Source of the DNA: Eutrophocola sp049446715
GTDB taxonomy: Bacteria; Pseudomonadota; Gammaproteobacteria; Pseudomonadales; Pseudohongiellaceae
Length of the DNA: 56,923 nt
Reading direction: 5' to 3'
Assembly: GCA_049446715.1 (NCBI GenBank)
Contig: JBMTQX010000016.1
Coordinates: 1 to 56,923, forward strand
Shown here: piece after piece, positions 35,714-44,889 of the stretch
Position numbering within the stretch: position 1 is the first letter of the stretch
How the letters are laid out: the number at the start of each line of letters is the position of its first letter
Made by a program: the position numbers and the translations under genes
Notes under the pieces: model-generated
Databases searched by the model: none
The model's input: only the letters and a program-made list of their open reading frames with translations
What the model was told of the DNA's origin: nothing

Positions 35714-36469
35714 TCAGGATGCTTCATTCAGTTGCTGCATAACCTCATCGGAGAAATTGGCGTTCGAATATACATTCTGGACATCATCGAGGTCTTCCAG
35801 GGCCTCCACCAGGCGCATCAGCTTTTCGGCATCCTCGAACGAGAGATCGGCTTCAGTGCTGGCGAGCATGGTGACCTCGGCACTCGCGGCTGACAGTCCC
35901 GCCGCATCCAGGGCATCTTTGACCTGGCCGAAATGTTCGAACCCGGTATGCACATCAATCGAGCCGTCCGAATTGTTGATGATGTCCTCGGCACCGGCTT
36001 CGCGCGCGATTTCCATCAGCTTCAGTTCATCTACGCCCCTGGCATAGGAAATCACGCCGGTACGGTTGAACAGGTAGGCGACCGACCCGTTGGTACCGAG
36101 ATTGCCACCTGCCTTGGAAAAACAGTGCCTGACCTCGGCCACGGTGCGGTTCTTGTTGTCCGTCATGGTTTCGATCAGAACCGCCACACCGCCCGGACCG
36201 TAGCCTTCATAAGTCAGCTCTTCGAGGTTGTCGCTTTCGCCAGTACCGGCACCGCGTTCGATGGCGCGCTCGACGGTGTCCTTGGTCATGTTGGCACTGA
36301 GTGCCTTGTCGACCACACCCCGCAATTTCGGGTTGTCGGCAACATCGCCACCGCCCTGACGGGCGGCTACAGTGAGTTCACGAATGATTTTGGTGAAGAT
36401 TTTCCCGCGCTTGGCATCCTGTCCTGCCTTGCGGTGCTTGATATTTGCCCATTTACTATGGCCAGCCAT
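35714..36469 (-). CDS. yebC: YebC/PmpR-family regulatory or translation factor
   Basis: This 251-residue protein begins MAGHSKWANIKHRKAGQDAK, the family signature. The middle has GYGPGGVAVLIE, and a TDNKNRT segment follows. YebC proteins were first described as transcriptional regulators and more recently as helping ribosomes through proline-rich stretches; which applies here is not shown. It lies between aspS and ruvC, as in many gammaproteobacteria. Confidence 0.96.
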   Translation of the reverse strand: MAGHSKWANIKHRKAGQDAKRGKIFTKIIRELTVAARQGGGDVADNPKLRGVVDKALSANMTKDTVERAIERGAGTGESDNLEELTYEGYGPGGVAVLIETMTDNKNRTVAEVRHCFSKAGGNLGTNGSVAYLFNRTGVISYARGVDELKLMEIAREAGAEDIINNSDGSIDVHTGFEHFGQVKDALDAAGLSAASAEVTMLASTEADLSFEDAEKLMRLVEALEDLDDVQNVYSNANFSDEVMQQLNEAS

Positions 36470-36579
36470 AGTCTCCCCTGCCTTTCTTTCCGGTTCTGGT
36501 TATCTTCGACATTGTGTCAAACAAGGCGACAGCCGGTGATGCGCCTGGGGGGCATAACCCTGTGTCCGGGTCGTTGACG

Positions 36580-36616
36580 TTGTGCTTACCCTACCCAACC
36601 TGGCGGGCAAGCACAA
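36580..36616. repeat. Intergenic hairpin between aspS and yebC
   Basis: TTGTGCTTACCC (36580-36591) pairs with GGGCAAGCACAA (36605-36616) with one mismatch and a 13-nt loop. No T-run follows on either strand. On the reverse strand the loop reads GTTGGGTAGG, as in many REP-like elements. Confidence 0.5.
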
Positions 36617-36639
36617 ACCGGCAATTCTGCGCGTGCGGC

Positions 36640-38442
36640 TTAAGACTCTGCCTTTTCGGCCCCGCCAGCATCGGCCTTGGGCTGTTCACGCAGGCGGATA
36701 TTCAGCTCACGTAACTGCTGGCTGCTGACCACGCCGGGCGCATCGGTCAACAGGCAACTGGCAGACTGGGTTTTCGGGAAGGCAATGACGTCGCGAATGG
36801 ACTGCGAACCGGTCATCATCATAACCAGCCTGTCTAGGCCGAAGGCAATACCGCCGTGGGGCGGACAACCATAGCGCAGGCCATTGAGCAGGAACCCGAA
36901 CTTCTCTTCAGCCTCTTCCGGACCGATACCGAGAATGCGGAACACCGCCTGTTGCATATCCGGCTTGTTGATACGAATGGAGCCACCCCCCAATTCGGTG
37001 CCGTTCATGACCATATCGTAGGCTCTCGACAATGCGGTACCGGGATTGGCTTCCAGCTCATTCGGCGCACACGATGGAGCCGTGAACGGATGATGCACGG
37101 CGGTATAGCGGCCTTCCTTGTCGTCGTATTCAAACATCGGGAAATCCACCACCCAGAGCGGCGCCCACTCACATTCAAGCATGTTCAGGTCGATGCCCAC
37201 GCGCACACGCAGTGCGCCCATGGCCTCATTGACGATGCCGGCTTTGTCGGCACCGAAGAACAGGATGTCACCGGTGGTGGCACCACTGCGCTCGAGCACG
37301 GATGTAACCACGGCCTCAGGCATGAACTTCAGGATCGGGGACTGTAGCCCTTCCAGGCCGGCATTGATGTCATTGACCTTGATCCAGGCCAGGCCACGGG
37401 CCCCGTAAATACCGACAAAATCGGTGTAGTCATCGATCTGCTTGCGGCTCAGCTCGGCACCGCCGGTGACCTTGAGCACGACCACACGGCTGGCCGGGTC
37501 ATTGGCAGGTGCATTGAAGACCTTGAATTCCACGGCTTTCATGAGGTCGGCGATATCCACCAGTTCCAGCGGGATACGCATATCCGGACGGTCGATACCG
37601 AAGCGGCGGACTGCTTCCTCGTAGGTCATACGCGGAAAGGCCGGCAGGTCGACACCCAGGTGGGTCTTGAACACTTCACGGATCATGTTTTCGGCAATGC
37701 CCATGATCTGGTCCTCATCGAGGAAAGAGGTCTCGATGTCGATCTGGGTAAACTCCGGCTGACGATCGGCTCGCAGGTCCTCATCGCGGAAACATTTGGC
37801 AATCTGGTAATAGCGGTCCAGCCCGGACACCATCAGAAGCTGCTTGAACAGCTGCGGTGACTGCGGCAGCGCGAAAAACTCACCCGGGTGCGTGCGGCTC
37901 GGCACCAGGTAATCTCTGGCGCCCTCCGGGGTGGCCCGGGTCAGGATCGGTGTTTCGATATCCAGGAAACCGTTGTCGTCCAGGTAGCGGCGTACGTTGC
38001 TGGTGATCTGCGAACGCATGCGCATGCGGTTGAGCATCTCGGGACGGCGCAGGTCGATGAAGCGGTTACGCAGGCGCACGTCCTCGGAAACCGACTGGTG
38101 CTCGTCCAACTGGAATGGCGGGGTGTCAGCAGCATTGAGGATTTCCAGTTCCTTGCCCAGCACCTCGATGCGGCCCGTGGCCATATCATTGTTCTCGGTG
38201 CCAGCGGGACGGGCACGCACGCGACCCACCACTTTCACGACATACTCATTACGCACCTGCTCTGCCGTGGCAAAGGACTCCTGCGTATCGGGATCGAAAA
38301 CCACCTGGGTGATACCGTCTCGGTCGCGCAGGTCTAGAAAAATGACGCCGCCATGGTCACGACGACGGTGAACCCAGCCGCAGAGTGTGACGGTCTGGTC
38401 GATGTGGCTTTCATTGAGTTCGCCACAATAATGAGTACGCAT
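36640..38442 (-). CDS. aspS: Aspartyl-tRNA synthetase
   Basis: This 600-residue class IIb synthetase has an N-terminal OB-fold anticodon domain (with CGWVHRRRDHGGVIFLDLRD), motif 2 with FRDEDLRADRQPEF, a bacterial GAD insertion domain (about 290-420) and motif 3 GIAFGLDRLVMM. It charges tRNA-Asp, whose gene is at 5269. It starts yebC-ruv transcription downstream and follows the FmdB gene. Confidence 0.97.
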   Translation of the reverse strand: MRTHYCGELNESHIDQTVTLCGWVHRRRDHGGVIFLDLRDRDGITQVVFDPDTQESFATAEQVRNEYVVKVVGRVRARPAGTENNDMATGRIEVLGKELEILNAADTPPFQLDEHQSVSEDVRLRNRFIDLRRPEMLNRMRMRSQITSNVRRYLDDNGFLDIETPILTRATPEGARDYLVPSRTHPGEFFALPQSPQLFKQLLMVSGLDRYYQIAKCFRDEDLRADRQPEFTQIDIETSFLDEDQIMGIAENMIREVFKTHLGVDLPAFPRMTYEEAVRRFGIDRPDMRIPLELVDIADLMKAVEFKVFNAPANDPASRVVVLKVTGGAELSRKQIDDYTDFVGIYGARGLAWIKVNDINAGLEGLQSPILKFMPEAVVTSVLERSGATTGDILFFGADKAGIVNEAMGALRVRVGIDLNMLECEWAPLWVVDFPMFEYDDKEGRYTAVHHPFTAPSCAPNELEANPGTALSRAYDMVMNGTELGGGSIRINKPDMQQAVFRILGIGPEEAEEKFGFLLNGLRYGCPPHGGIAFGLDRLVMMMTGSQSIRDVIAFPKTQSASCLLTDAPGVVSSQQLRELNIRLREQPKADAGGAEKAES

Positions 38443-38663
38443 AATCTGTCCTGTTATTGGTGCTGTTTATTACTGCTGAATACTTCTTATCACGGCCTGC
38501 TGTTACCAGGTTGCCAGCTGCTACCTGTATCGCTGTGCCCCGGCTTTGGTGCTAATTCGATCCTGACTTTGGGCCAGACCTTAATCTTACCTTGATCCTT
38601 ATATAGTCGTGTTATAGCCCTGAGCCTGAGGCCAATTACCGTGTTGCTGGAAATGCTCGACAC

Positions 38664-38711
38664 TTTTCCTGGAAATTTACCTGGCAATTTTTCTGGCATT
38701 TTTCCTGGCAT
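38664..38711 (-). repeat. Four 12-bp tandem repeats downstream of the FmdB gene
   Basis: On the reverse strand the units are ATGCCAGGAAAA, ATGCCAGAAAAA, TTGCCAGGTAAA and TTTCCAGGAAAA. They begin six bases after the FmdB stop. Read as codons they give MPGK, MPEK, LPGK, FPGK, in an otherwise unconvincing 73-codon frame. Confidence 0.75.
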
Positions 38712-38717
38712 TTTGCC

Positions 38718-39023
38718 TCAGTCGCTGCCTGACGCCTGGCTTTTGCCTGAGCCGCCATCGGATTTGCTGCTACTGCTGTCAGTTGTACTGCTCTTGCCTG
38801 ACGTATTGCTTTTGTCAGCCTTGGCGTCTTTGGTCGACTTCTTGGTTTTGAAGTCAGTCTCGTACCAGCCTGAGCCCTTGAGGCGGAAACTGCTGGCTGA
38901 AACAAGTTTTTTTAGGGTGGATTTGCCGCAGGCGGGACAATCCGTCAAGGGGGCGTCACTGAACTTCTGGATTTTTTCCAGCGTTTGCCCGCATGACTCA
39001 CATCGATATTCATAGATAGGCAT
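38718..39023 (-). CDS. FmdB-family zinc-ribbon protein
   Basis: This 101-residue protein has an N-terminal zinc ribbon with Cys8, Cys11, Cys29 and Cys32 (MPIYEYRCESCG and CPACGK), followed by FRLKGSGWYETDFK. The last 40 residues are a low-complexity Ser/Lys/Gly/Asp tail. FmdB-like proteins often precede aspS in gammaproteobacteria; their role is unclear. The ATG at 39023 fits the conserved start; a longer frame from 39080 is unlikely. Confidence 0.85.
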   Translation of the reverse strand: MPIYEYRCESCGQTLEKIQKFSDAPLTDCPACGKSTLKKLVSASSFRLKGSGWYETDFKTKKSTKDAKADKSNTSGKSSTTDSSSSKSDGGSGKSQASGSD

Positions 39024-39604
39024 ATATGCTCTTCCATACCTTCCAAAAAGGATCCAAAAAGGGAACTTATCGAGCCACAAAAAACCGCGTATTGTAACCC
39101 ATTATGATTTGGTCTGGCATTACTAATGTCGCCATGAAACGACAAAAGCGGTCAGTTACCGAAGTGCCAAAATGGTGCCGATCGGGTAAATTCCAAGGCG
39201 CTTTTTCAGGTGTGATTTTTTCGGGTAAATTTTTCGGTGCTTTGTTTCCGTTTTCCGCAAAAGTTGGCAGAAAGCCCTTGCCCGTCCAAGGCTATTCCGC
39301 TATAAATAGCACCTCGTTCAGTACGATATTTCCGGATGCTAATCATCTCTGAATACCAGTAAATTTTCACTCCTTCCGTAATCGGAGATATACGCTTCAA
39401 AGTTCACGTCTTTACCCTGCTTTCAGCCAATAGCCGTTATCATGTTAACCCTGTTCGCTGACCCGTCAGGCAAGACTGCAACAAAGGAGCTATACGCAGG
39501 AGACCAAACAAAATTCACTGTGTATCGCACTGTATAAAATCGACGTTCTCGGCCCTGCCGGGGTAACAATAACCAGTAAACGCGAATCCAAGAGAGACCA
39601 AAAC
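39024..39604. other. 580-base divergent intergenic region
   Basis: No convincing gene. It holds the FmdB/aspS promoter on one side and the HU-like gene promoter on the other (TATAAA at 39533-39538, no clear -35). Short frames here show no family pattern. Confidence 0.5.
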
Positions 39605-39973
39605 ATGGCTGCAAAAAAACCTGCTGCTAAGAAGGCACCTGCCAAGACAGCGACAGCAATTCAGGAAAAATACACCAAGACCCAGATCCTCAACACCATT
39701 TCAGAAAACACCGGCCTGACTCGCAAGCAGGTTTCTTCTGTTCTGGACGAGCTGGACACCCTGATTGAGCGTCACATCAAGAAGCGCGGTGTCGGCGAAT
39801 TCACTCTTCCGGGCCTGCTCAAGATCAAGGCTGTTAAACGTCCGGCCCGTCCGGCTCGCAAGAACGTTCCGAACCCTTTCCGTCCGGGCGAAACCATGGA
39901 CATCCCCAAAAAGCCGGCCACTACCCGCGTCAAGGTACTGCCGCTGAAGAAACTGAAAGAATTTGCCCTGTAA
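39605..39973 (+). CDS. HU-family DNA-binding protein with Lys/Ala-rich N-terminal tail
   Basis: This 122-residue nucleoid protein has a basic, Lys/Ala/Pro-rich N-terminal extension (residues 1-16) before a standard HU fold. The fold continues YTKTQILNTISENTGLTRKQV, with the FTLPGLLKIK strand. The DNA-binding arm is RPARPARKNVPNPFRPGE, ending at VKVLPLKKLKEFAL. The tail resembles histone H1-like extensions. It is likely abundant and binds DNA non-specifically. It has its own terminator. Confidence 0.9.
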   Translation: MAAKKPAAKKAPAKTATAIQEKYTKTQILNTISENTGLTRKQVSSVLDELDTLIERHIKKRGVGEFTLPGLLKIKAVKRPARPARKNVPNPFRPGETMDIPKKPATTRVKVLPLKKLKEFAL

Positions 39974-40039
39974 TTAAACGCTTAATTACCAGGCAAAGCG
40001 CTGCAGCAGGCCGTCTCCAGGGTGCTGCAGCAAAACACG

Positions 40040-40063
40040 AAAAGCAGCCTCCGGGCTGCTTTT
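40040..40063 (+). terminator. Rho-independent terminator after the HU-like gene
   Basis: AAAAGCAGCC (40040-40049), loop TCCG, GGCTGCTTTT (40054-40063). The stem is a perfect 10 bp and its 3' arm supplies the T-run. Confidence 0.85.
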
Positions 40064-40197
40064 CTGTTTCCTGACTGTAATCTGTTTGATTACTACAATT
40101 TATTGACTACAGTAGCCTTCGATTGGCACCCTTTGCCACCCTATACTATTAATAACGCCTGCCTTTGACGGCACGAACTAAAGCAAGACAACAGCCC

Positions 40198-41928
40198 ATG
40201 CGTACATCCCGATATCTCATCGCCACCACCAAAGAAACCCCCGCCGACGCCGTAGTCGTCAGTCACCAGCTGATGCTCAAGGCCGGTATGATCCGCAAAC
40301 TGGCCACCGGCCTTTACAACTGGCTTCCCTTGGGCTTGCGAGTGCTGCACAAGGTTACCCGTATTATTCGCGAGGAGATGGATGCATCCGGTGCCCTGGA
40401 GATTTCCATGCCGGTCGTGCAGCCGGCCGAACTCTGGCAGGAATCCGGTCGCTGGGATGTGATGGGCGACGAACTGCAGCGCCTGCAGGACCGCCATCAC
40501 CGTGACTTCTGCCTGGGCCCGACCCACGAGGAAGTCATCACCGATATCGTGCGCAACGAGATCAGCAGCTACAAACAGCTGCCCATGAACATCTACCAGA
40601 TCCAGACCAAGTTTCGTGATGAGCGCCGTCCGCGCTTTGGTGTTATGCGCTCAAGGGAATTCATCATGAAGGATTCCTATTCCTTCCACCTGGATCAGGC
40701 ATCGCTGAACCAGACCTATCAGCTCATGTATGACACCTACAGTCGTATCTTCAATCGCCTGGGATTCAGTTTCCGCGCTGTGTTGGCTGACTCCGGCAAC
40801 ATCGGCGGCAACCAGTCCCATGAATTCCATGTTCTGGCCGACTCGGGCGAGGATGAAATTGTTTTTAGCGACCAGAGCGACTATGCCGCCAATCTGGAAA
40901 TGGCCTCCGCCAAGGCCCCGGTAACGGAAAGGCCCACACCTTCAGCAGGGATGACACTGGTCGCCACACCCGAAGTCCGCAGCATCGATGATGTCTGCAA
41001 ATTCCTGTCCGTCACTGCCGATACCACCATCAAGACCCTGATGGTGCGGGGTGAGGACGAAGAAGGAAAAACGACACTGGTCGCCCTGGTCCTGCGCGGA
41101 GATCACCAGCTCAACGAAATCAAGGCTGCCAAAGTGGCCGGTGTGGCCTCACCCCTGGCGTTTGCCAGCGATGCCGAAATCAAGGCTACTCTGACGTGTG
41201 AGTCGGGCTCCATCGGGCCGGTAAACAGCCCGGTGCGTGTCATTGTTGACCGTGATGCCGCTGTGCTCGCCGACTTTGTCTGCGGGGCCAACCAGGATGA
41301 CCATCACTACACCGGCGTAAACTGGGAGCGCGATGCCCGAATCGATGCCATCGAGGACCTGCGCAACGTGGTCGAGGGCGATATCAGCCCCGATGGCAAG
41401 GGCACCCTGTCGATCAAACGAGGTATCGAGGTTGGCCATATCTTCCAGCTGGGCAACAAGTACAGCAAAGCGATGAACGCTACCGTACTTGATGAAACCG
41501 GCAAGAGCGCCATCATGGAAATGGGTTGTTATGGCATCGGTGTCAGCCGCATCGTGGCAGCCGCCATTGAGCAGTGCCATGACGACAAGGGCATCAAATG
41601 GCCCGACAACATTGCCCCCTTTCACGTCGTGATTATTCCCCTGAATGCCCACAAGTCGGAAAAAGTGACGGAAGTCAGCGAAGCCCTGTATGCGCAACTG
41701 CAGGCGGCCGGCATGGACGTGCTGCTGGATGATCGTGACAAGAAAACCAGCCCCGGGGTGAAATTTGCCGATATGGAGCTGATCGGTATTCCCCATCGCC
41801 TGGTGGTGTCTGACCGCGGCCTGGAAAACGGCATGGTGGAATACAAAAAGCGTGGTGATGAAGACACAACTGATGTGGCCAAAGCAGATGTGGTCAACTT
41901 TCTCATAGACCGGGTCGTCATCGACTGA
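40198..41928 (+). CDS. proS: Prolyl-tRNA synthetase (bacterial type)
   Basis: This 576-residue class II enzyme has the N-terminal SRYLIATTKETP, motif 2 TKFRDERRPRFGVMRSREF and the YbaK-like editing insertion (about residues 225-385) that clears alanyl-tRNA-Pro. The C-terminal anticodon domain has DDRDKKTSPGVKFADMELIG. Length matches E. coli ProS (572). The ATG at 40198 is conserved; 40165 adds eleven unsupported residues. Confidence 0.97.
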   Translation: MRTSRYLIATTKETPADAVVVSHQLMLKAGMIRKLATGLYNWLPLGLRVLHKVTRIIREEMDASGALEISMPVVQPAELWQESGRWDVMGDELQRLQDRHHRDFCLGPTHEEVITDIVRNEISSYKQLPMNIYQIQTKFRDERRPRFGVMRSREFIMKDSYSFHLDQASLNQTYQLMYDTYSRIFNRLGFSFRAVLADSGNIGGNQSHEFHVLADSGEDEIVFSDQSDYAANLEMASAKAPVTERPTPSAGMTLVATPEVRSIDDVCKFLSVTADTTIKTLMVRGEDEEGKTTLVALVLRGDHQLNEIKAAKVAGVASPLAFASDAEIKATLTCESGSIGPVNSPVRVIVDRDAAVLADFVCGANQDDHHYTGVNWERDARIDAIEDLRNVVEGDISPDGKGTLSIKRGIEVGHIFQLGNKYSKAMNATVLDETGKSAIMEMGCYGIGVSRIVAAAIEQCHDDKGIKWPDNIAPFHVVIIPLNAHKSEKVTEVSEALYAQLQAAGMDVLLDDRDKKTSPGVKFADMELIGIPHRLVVSDRGLENGMVEYKKRGDEDTTDVAKADVVNFLIDRVVID

Positions 41929-41950
41929 CCCGGTGCCACCGATAATGCGT

Positions 41951-43252
41951 CTAGGCCTTGTCGGGCGTGCCCCGGGCCAACCGGAAATACCCGGCAATGG
42001 ACTGGTCAAAGGTGTCTTCTGAGACTTTTTCGATCTTGCTGAAACGCTCTTTCAGCTGGGAGAATTCCGGCAGGTGACCGGCCACCGGTTCCGGAATATC
42101 GCCTGCCAGGTCCTTTGCTTCAGGCAAGCCCCACGGTAATGGTGACTGCAGCTCCCACAGGCTGATACTGTCCAGCTCCCGGTTTAGGATGAACTCCCCT
42201 TCTCCGCAATCACGAATGATTTTGCGCTCCTGCAGGATGAAGATGCAGCGACCCAGCAGATCATTCTGAAAAGCCCAGTCATCATCCATCAATTCTCGAA
42301 TAGTGACAGAGGTGCCTTCTAGGTGATGCTGCCAGAACTTGTTGAGCAGGCCGAGAATCAGCAGCGTGGGATGGATTTTCTTGGTCATGATGCGCAGGTG
42401 GTAAATCGGAATCGCTCTGACTAGGTTGGCCCCGAACAGGATGATCGTCCAGCAGATGTAAATCCACATCAGGAAGATCGGAATGGCGGCAAAGGTACCG
42501 TAGACAAACTCAAAACTGGCCATGGTGATGAAACGGGTAAATATCCATTTCACGACCACAAACATTAGGGCTACTGCCGCACCGCCCACCAGGGCATGTT
42601 TAAGCCTGACGCCGCAGTTGGGTACCGCCACATAAAGCAGCGTAAAGGCAATCGTGGTCAACAGCGCCGGAAAAATACCCAGCACTACCGTGCGCGCGCC
42701 GACAATATCCGATACTTCCGTGAAGGTTTCAAACAATGCCAGGGAGGTGACATAGGAACTGATGGCAAAACCCACCCCCAGCAGCAATGGACTTAGGCTC
42801 AGGACGCTCCAGTACAGCAGGAAACTGGAAATGCCTTTGCGCGGCTGTGCTACATCCCAGATGCGGTTGAAACTGCGTTCAATATTGACCAGCATGAAAT
42901 AGGCGGTGGCAAAGAGCATGACAGCACCTATCCAGGTCAGGTTCCTGGCCTGCCCCGCGAAATTCTCCAGGTACTGTTCCAGTTCACTGCTGGACGAGGG
43001 CAGCAACCGTTCAAAAATCATGTCCTGGATACGGTCGCTAAACACCTGGAAGGAAGGAAAAGCTGACAGGATGGACACCGCCAGGGTCATCAGGGGCACC
43101 ACGGCAAACAGTGACATGTAGGTCAGCGATTTTGCCGTTTCGAGGCCGCTGTTGCCCAGGAACTCCTTGAACACAAAGCGCAGGAAACGCCAGAGCCTTG
43201 CGGGGTCGACCCAATCCGCCAAGCTCCGGTTTTGTTCTGTGTTCCTGCTCAT
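41951..43252 (-). CDS. YihY/BrkB-family inner membrane protein
   Basis: This 433-residue protein has about six membrane helices in residues 35-290 with the family segments ETAKSLTYMSLFAVVPLM and YGTFAAIPIFLMWIY, and a cytoplasmic C-terminal region (about 300-433). The family was once misnamed RNase BN; its true function is unknown. It is convergent with proS and divergent from arsC. Confidence 0.88.
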   Translation of the reverse strand: MSRNTEQNRSLADWVDPARLWRFLRFVFKEFLGNSGLETAKSLTYMSLFAVVPLMTLAVSILSAFPSFQVFSDRIQDMIFERLLPSSSSELEQYLENFAGQARNLTWIGAVMLFATAYFMLVNIERSFNRIWDVAQPRKGISSFLLYWSVLSLSPLLLGVGFAISSYVTSLALFETFTEVSDIVGARTVVLGIFPALLTTIAFTLLYVAVPNCGVRLKHALVGGAAVALMFVVVKWIFTRFITMASFEFVYGTFAAIPIFLMWIYICWTIILFGANLVRAIPIYHLRIMTKKIHPTLLILGLLNKFWQHHLEGTSVTIRELMDDDWAFQNDLLGRCIFILQERKIIRDCGEGEFILNRELDSISLWELQSPLPWGLPEAKDLAGDIPEPVAGHLPEFSQLKERFSKIEKVSEDTFDQSIAGYFRLARGTPDKA

Positions 43253-43320
43253 GATGCCTTGTTTAACCTTTTGTTGATGTCTACCATAGACCCCTATGCC
43301 GGATCACCCGTTCCCTGCCA

Positions 43321-43356
43321 ATTCCTGGATGGAAGCTGCCAGGGACAACCAGGAAT
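43321..43356 (+). promoter_or_regulatory. Inverted repeat covering the arsC ribosome-binding site
   Basis: ATTCCTGG (43321-43328) and CCAGGAAT (43349-43356) form a perfect 8-bp dyad with a 20-nt spacer. The AGGA at 43351-43354 is the likely arsC Shine-Dalgarno, nine bases before the ATG. Confidence 0.45.
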
Positions 43357-43362
43357 AACGCC

Positions 43363-43734
43363 ATGAACGCCAGCACGTCTTCAGCACACGATATCCGTAT
43401 TTACCACAATCCACGGTGTTCCAAGTCACGGCAGACGCTGGAATTATTGCAGGAAAATAACATTTCACCAGAAATTATTCTTTATCTGGACAATCCACCG
43501 TCAAAGTCCGAGTTGCAGTCTTTGTTGAAAAAACTCGGCTTACATGCGCGGGCTTTGTTGCGCACATCCGAGGATGCCCACAGGGAACTCGGGCTGGCTG
43601 ATCCCAACCTGGATGATGAACGCCTGATTGAAGCCATGTTGCAGGCGCCAAAACTGATACAGCGCCCGATCGTGGTCGCCGGCGACAAAGCCGTTCTCGG
43701 CCGTCCACCGGAAAATGTCCTCGCGCTGCTGTAA
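43363..43734 (+). CDS. arsC: ArsC-family reductase (arsenate reductase-like)
   Basis: This 123-residue thioredoxin-fold protein has the active-site motif YHNPRCSKSRQTL with Cys19, and the conserved arginines in LLRTSEDAHREL and LIQRPIVV. It is the glutaredoxin-dependent ArsC subfamily (YfgD/ArsC). True arsenate reduction is plausible, but the same family includes members without that role, and the gene order arsC-wrbA-DUF2069 is a housekeeping arrangement. It heads a three-gene run. Confidence 0.85.
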   Translation: MNASTSSAHDIRIYHNPRCSKSRQTLELLQENNISPEIILYLDNPPSKSELQSLLKKLGLHARALLRTSEDAHRELGLADPNLDDERLIEAMLQAPKLIQRPIVVAGDKAVLGRPPENVLALL

Positions 43735-43788
43735 CCACTGGCGCCCCATCAACATCACTGACAACCCGCTAACGCACGGAACAACCCC

Positions 43789-44388
43789 ATGAGCAGCCCC
43801 TATATCCTCATTCTGTATTATTCCAATCATGGTTCGGTCGCCAACATGGCCGCCCAGATTGCCCGGGGCGTGGAAAGCATCGAGGGTATAAGTGCCATGC
43901 TGCGAACCGTACCCAAGGTGTCAACGGTCATCGAAGCCAGCGAGCCGGCTGTACCAGATGAAGGCGCGATTTACTGCAGCGAGGACGACCTGGCCAACTG
44001 CAGCGGTCTTGCTCTGGGCTCACCGACCCGTTTCGGCAACATGGCAGCAGCCATGAAATATTTTCTCGACGGTACCGGCGCGCAATGGATCAGTGGCTCG
44101 CTGGTCGACAAGCCGGCAGGCGTATTCACCTCCACTGCCAGTCATCATGGCGGCCAGGAAAGCACGTTGTTAAGCATGCTGCTGCCTCTGCTGCATCACG
44201 GCATGCTGTTTTGCGGCCTGCCTTATACGGAAGCCGCACTCAATGAAACACAAAGCGGCGGTACGCCCTATGGCCCTACCCATGTTGCCGGCAGCGGCAA
44301 CAGCACGACATTGTCAGACCATGAGGCCACACTGTGCCAGGCTTTAGGCAAACGGCTGGCCATGACCGCCCTCAAATTAACGTCATGA
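43789..44388 (+). CDS. wrbA: NAD(P)H:quinone oxidoreductase, WrbA family
   Basis: This 199-residue flavodoxin-fold protein reduces quinones by two electrons. The FMN phosphate site is YYSNHGSVANMA near residue 8-19. Further blocks are GSPTRFGNMAAAMKYFLD and STASHHGGQESTLLSMLLP, and GGTPYGPTHVAG is the WrbA-specific insert. Stop codon overlaps the next start (ATGA). Confidence 0.94.
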   Translation: MSSPYILILYYSNHGSVANMAAQIARGVESIEGISAMLRTVPKVSTVIEASEPAVPDEGAIYCSEDDLANCSGLALGSPTRFGNMAAAMKYFLDGTGAQWISGSLVDKPAGVFTSTASHHGGQESTLLSMLLPLLHHGMLFCGLPYTEAALNETQSGGTPYGPTHVAGSGNSTTLSDHEATLCQALGKRLAMTALKLTS

Positions 44389-44747
44389 GCACTCAGGCAG
44401 GCAGTGCACTGGCCGCTCGGCTCGGCCTGGTTAGCACGGTACTGTTGATTCTGCTGTTGCTGATCATCAACCTGGCCCGCCCGGGTTTCAACGTTCTCTT
44501 CCTGCTCGTGCAGTTGCTGCCCTTGCTGCTAACCCTGCCTGGGCAATTTCGCGCCACGCCTCGCACTTACCAATGGCTGTGTTTTGCCGTACTGTTCTAT
44601 CTAACCCAGGGCATCCTGCTGGCCTTCACACCCGGCTGGCTGCTGGCTGGAGTGGCAGAAACGCTGATTTGTCTGGCCATCTTCGTTTCCGCTATCATTT
44701 TTATTCGCACTGCAATCAAGGCTGCCCGACAGCAAGCCAGTCCCTGA
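44385..44747 (+). CDS. DUF2069 small membrane protein
   Basis: This 120-residue protein has four predicted membrane helices (about residues 13-30, 35-51, 64-82 and 85-107) and fits the DUF2069 family. Function unknown. The ATG at 44385 overlaps the wrbA stop, implying coupling; the earlier frame start at 44334 lies inside wrbA. Confidence 0.85.
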   Translation: MSTQAGSALAARLGLVSTVLLILLLLIINLARPGFNVLFLLVQLLPLLLTLPGQFRATPRTYQWLCFAVLFYLTQGILLAFTPGWLLAGVAETLICLAIFVSAIIFIRTAIKAARQQASP

Positions 44748-44889
44748 ACCGGCCCGGGCGACCCGGCTTACCGGCCATGACAAGACCATGACAACGATCC
44801 CAGTCAATCAGGTGACGGTTTACACGACAGTAGATTAACCGTGCTGATTGTCACGAACTTTTCAGGCTTTAACACGGCATGCAACGCAT

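Noticed and set aside
38490..38711. 73-codon frame that starts with the MPGK repeats
   Set aside because: Beyond the repeats the product has no recognisable features and no ribosome-binding site; kept only as a repeat finding.
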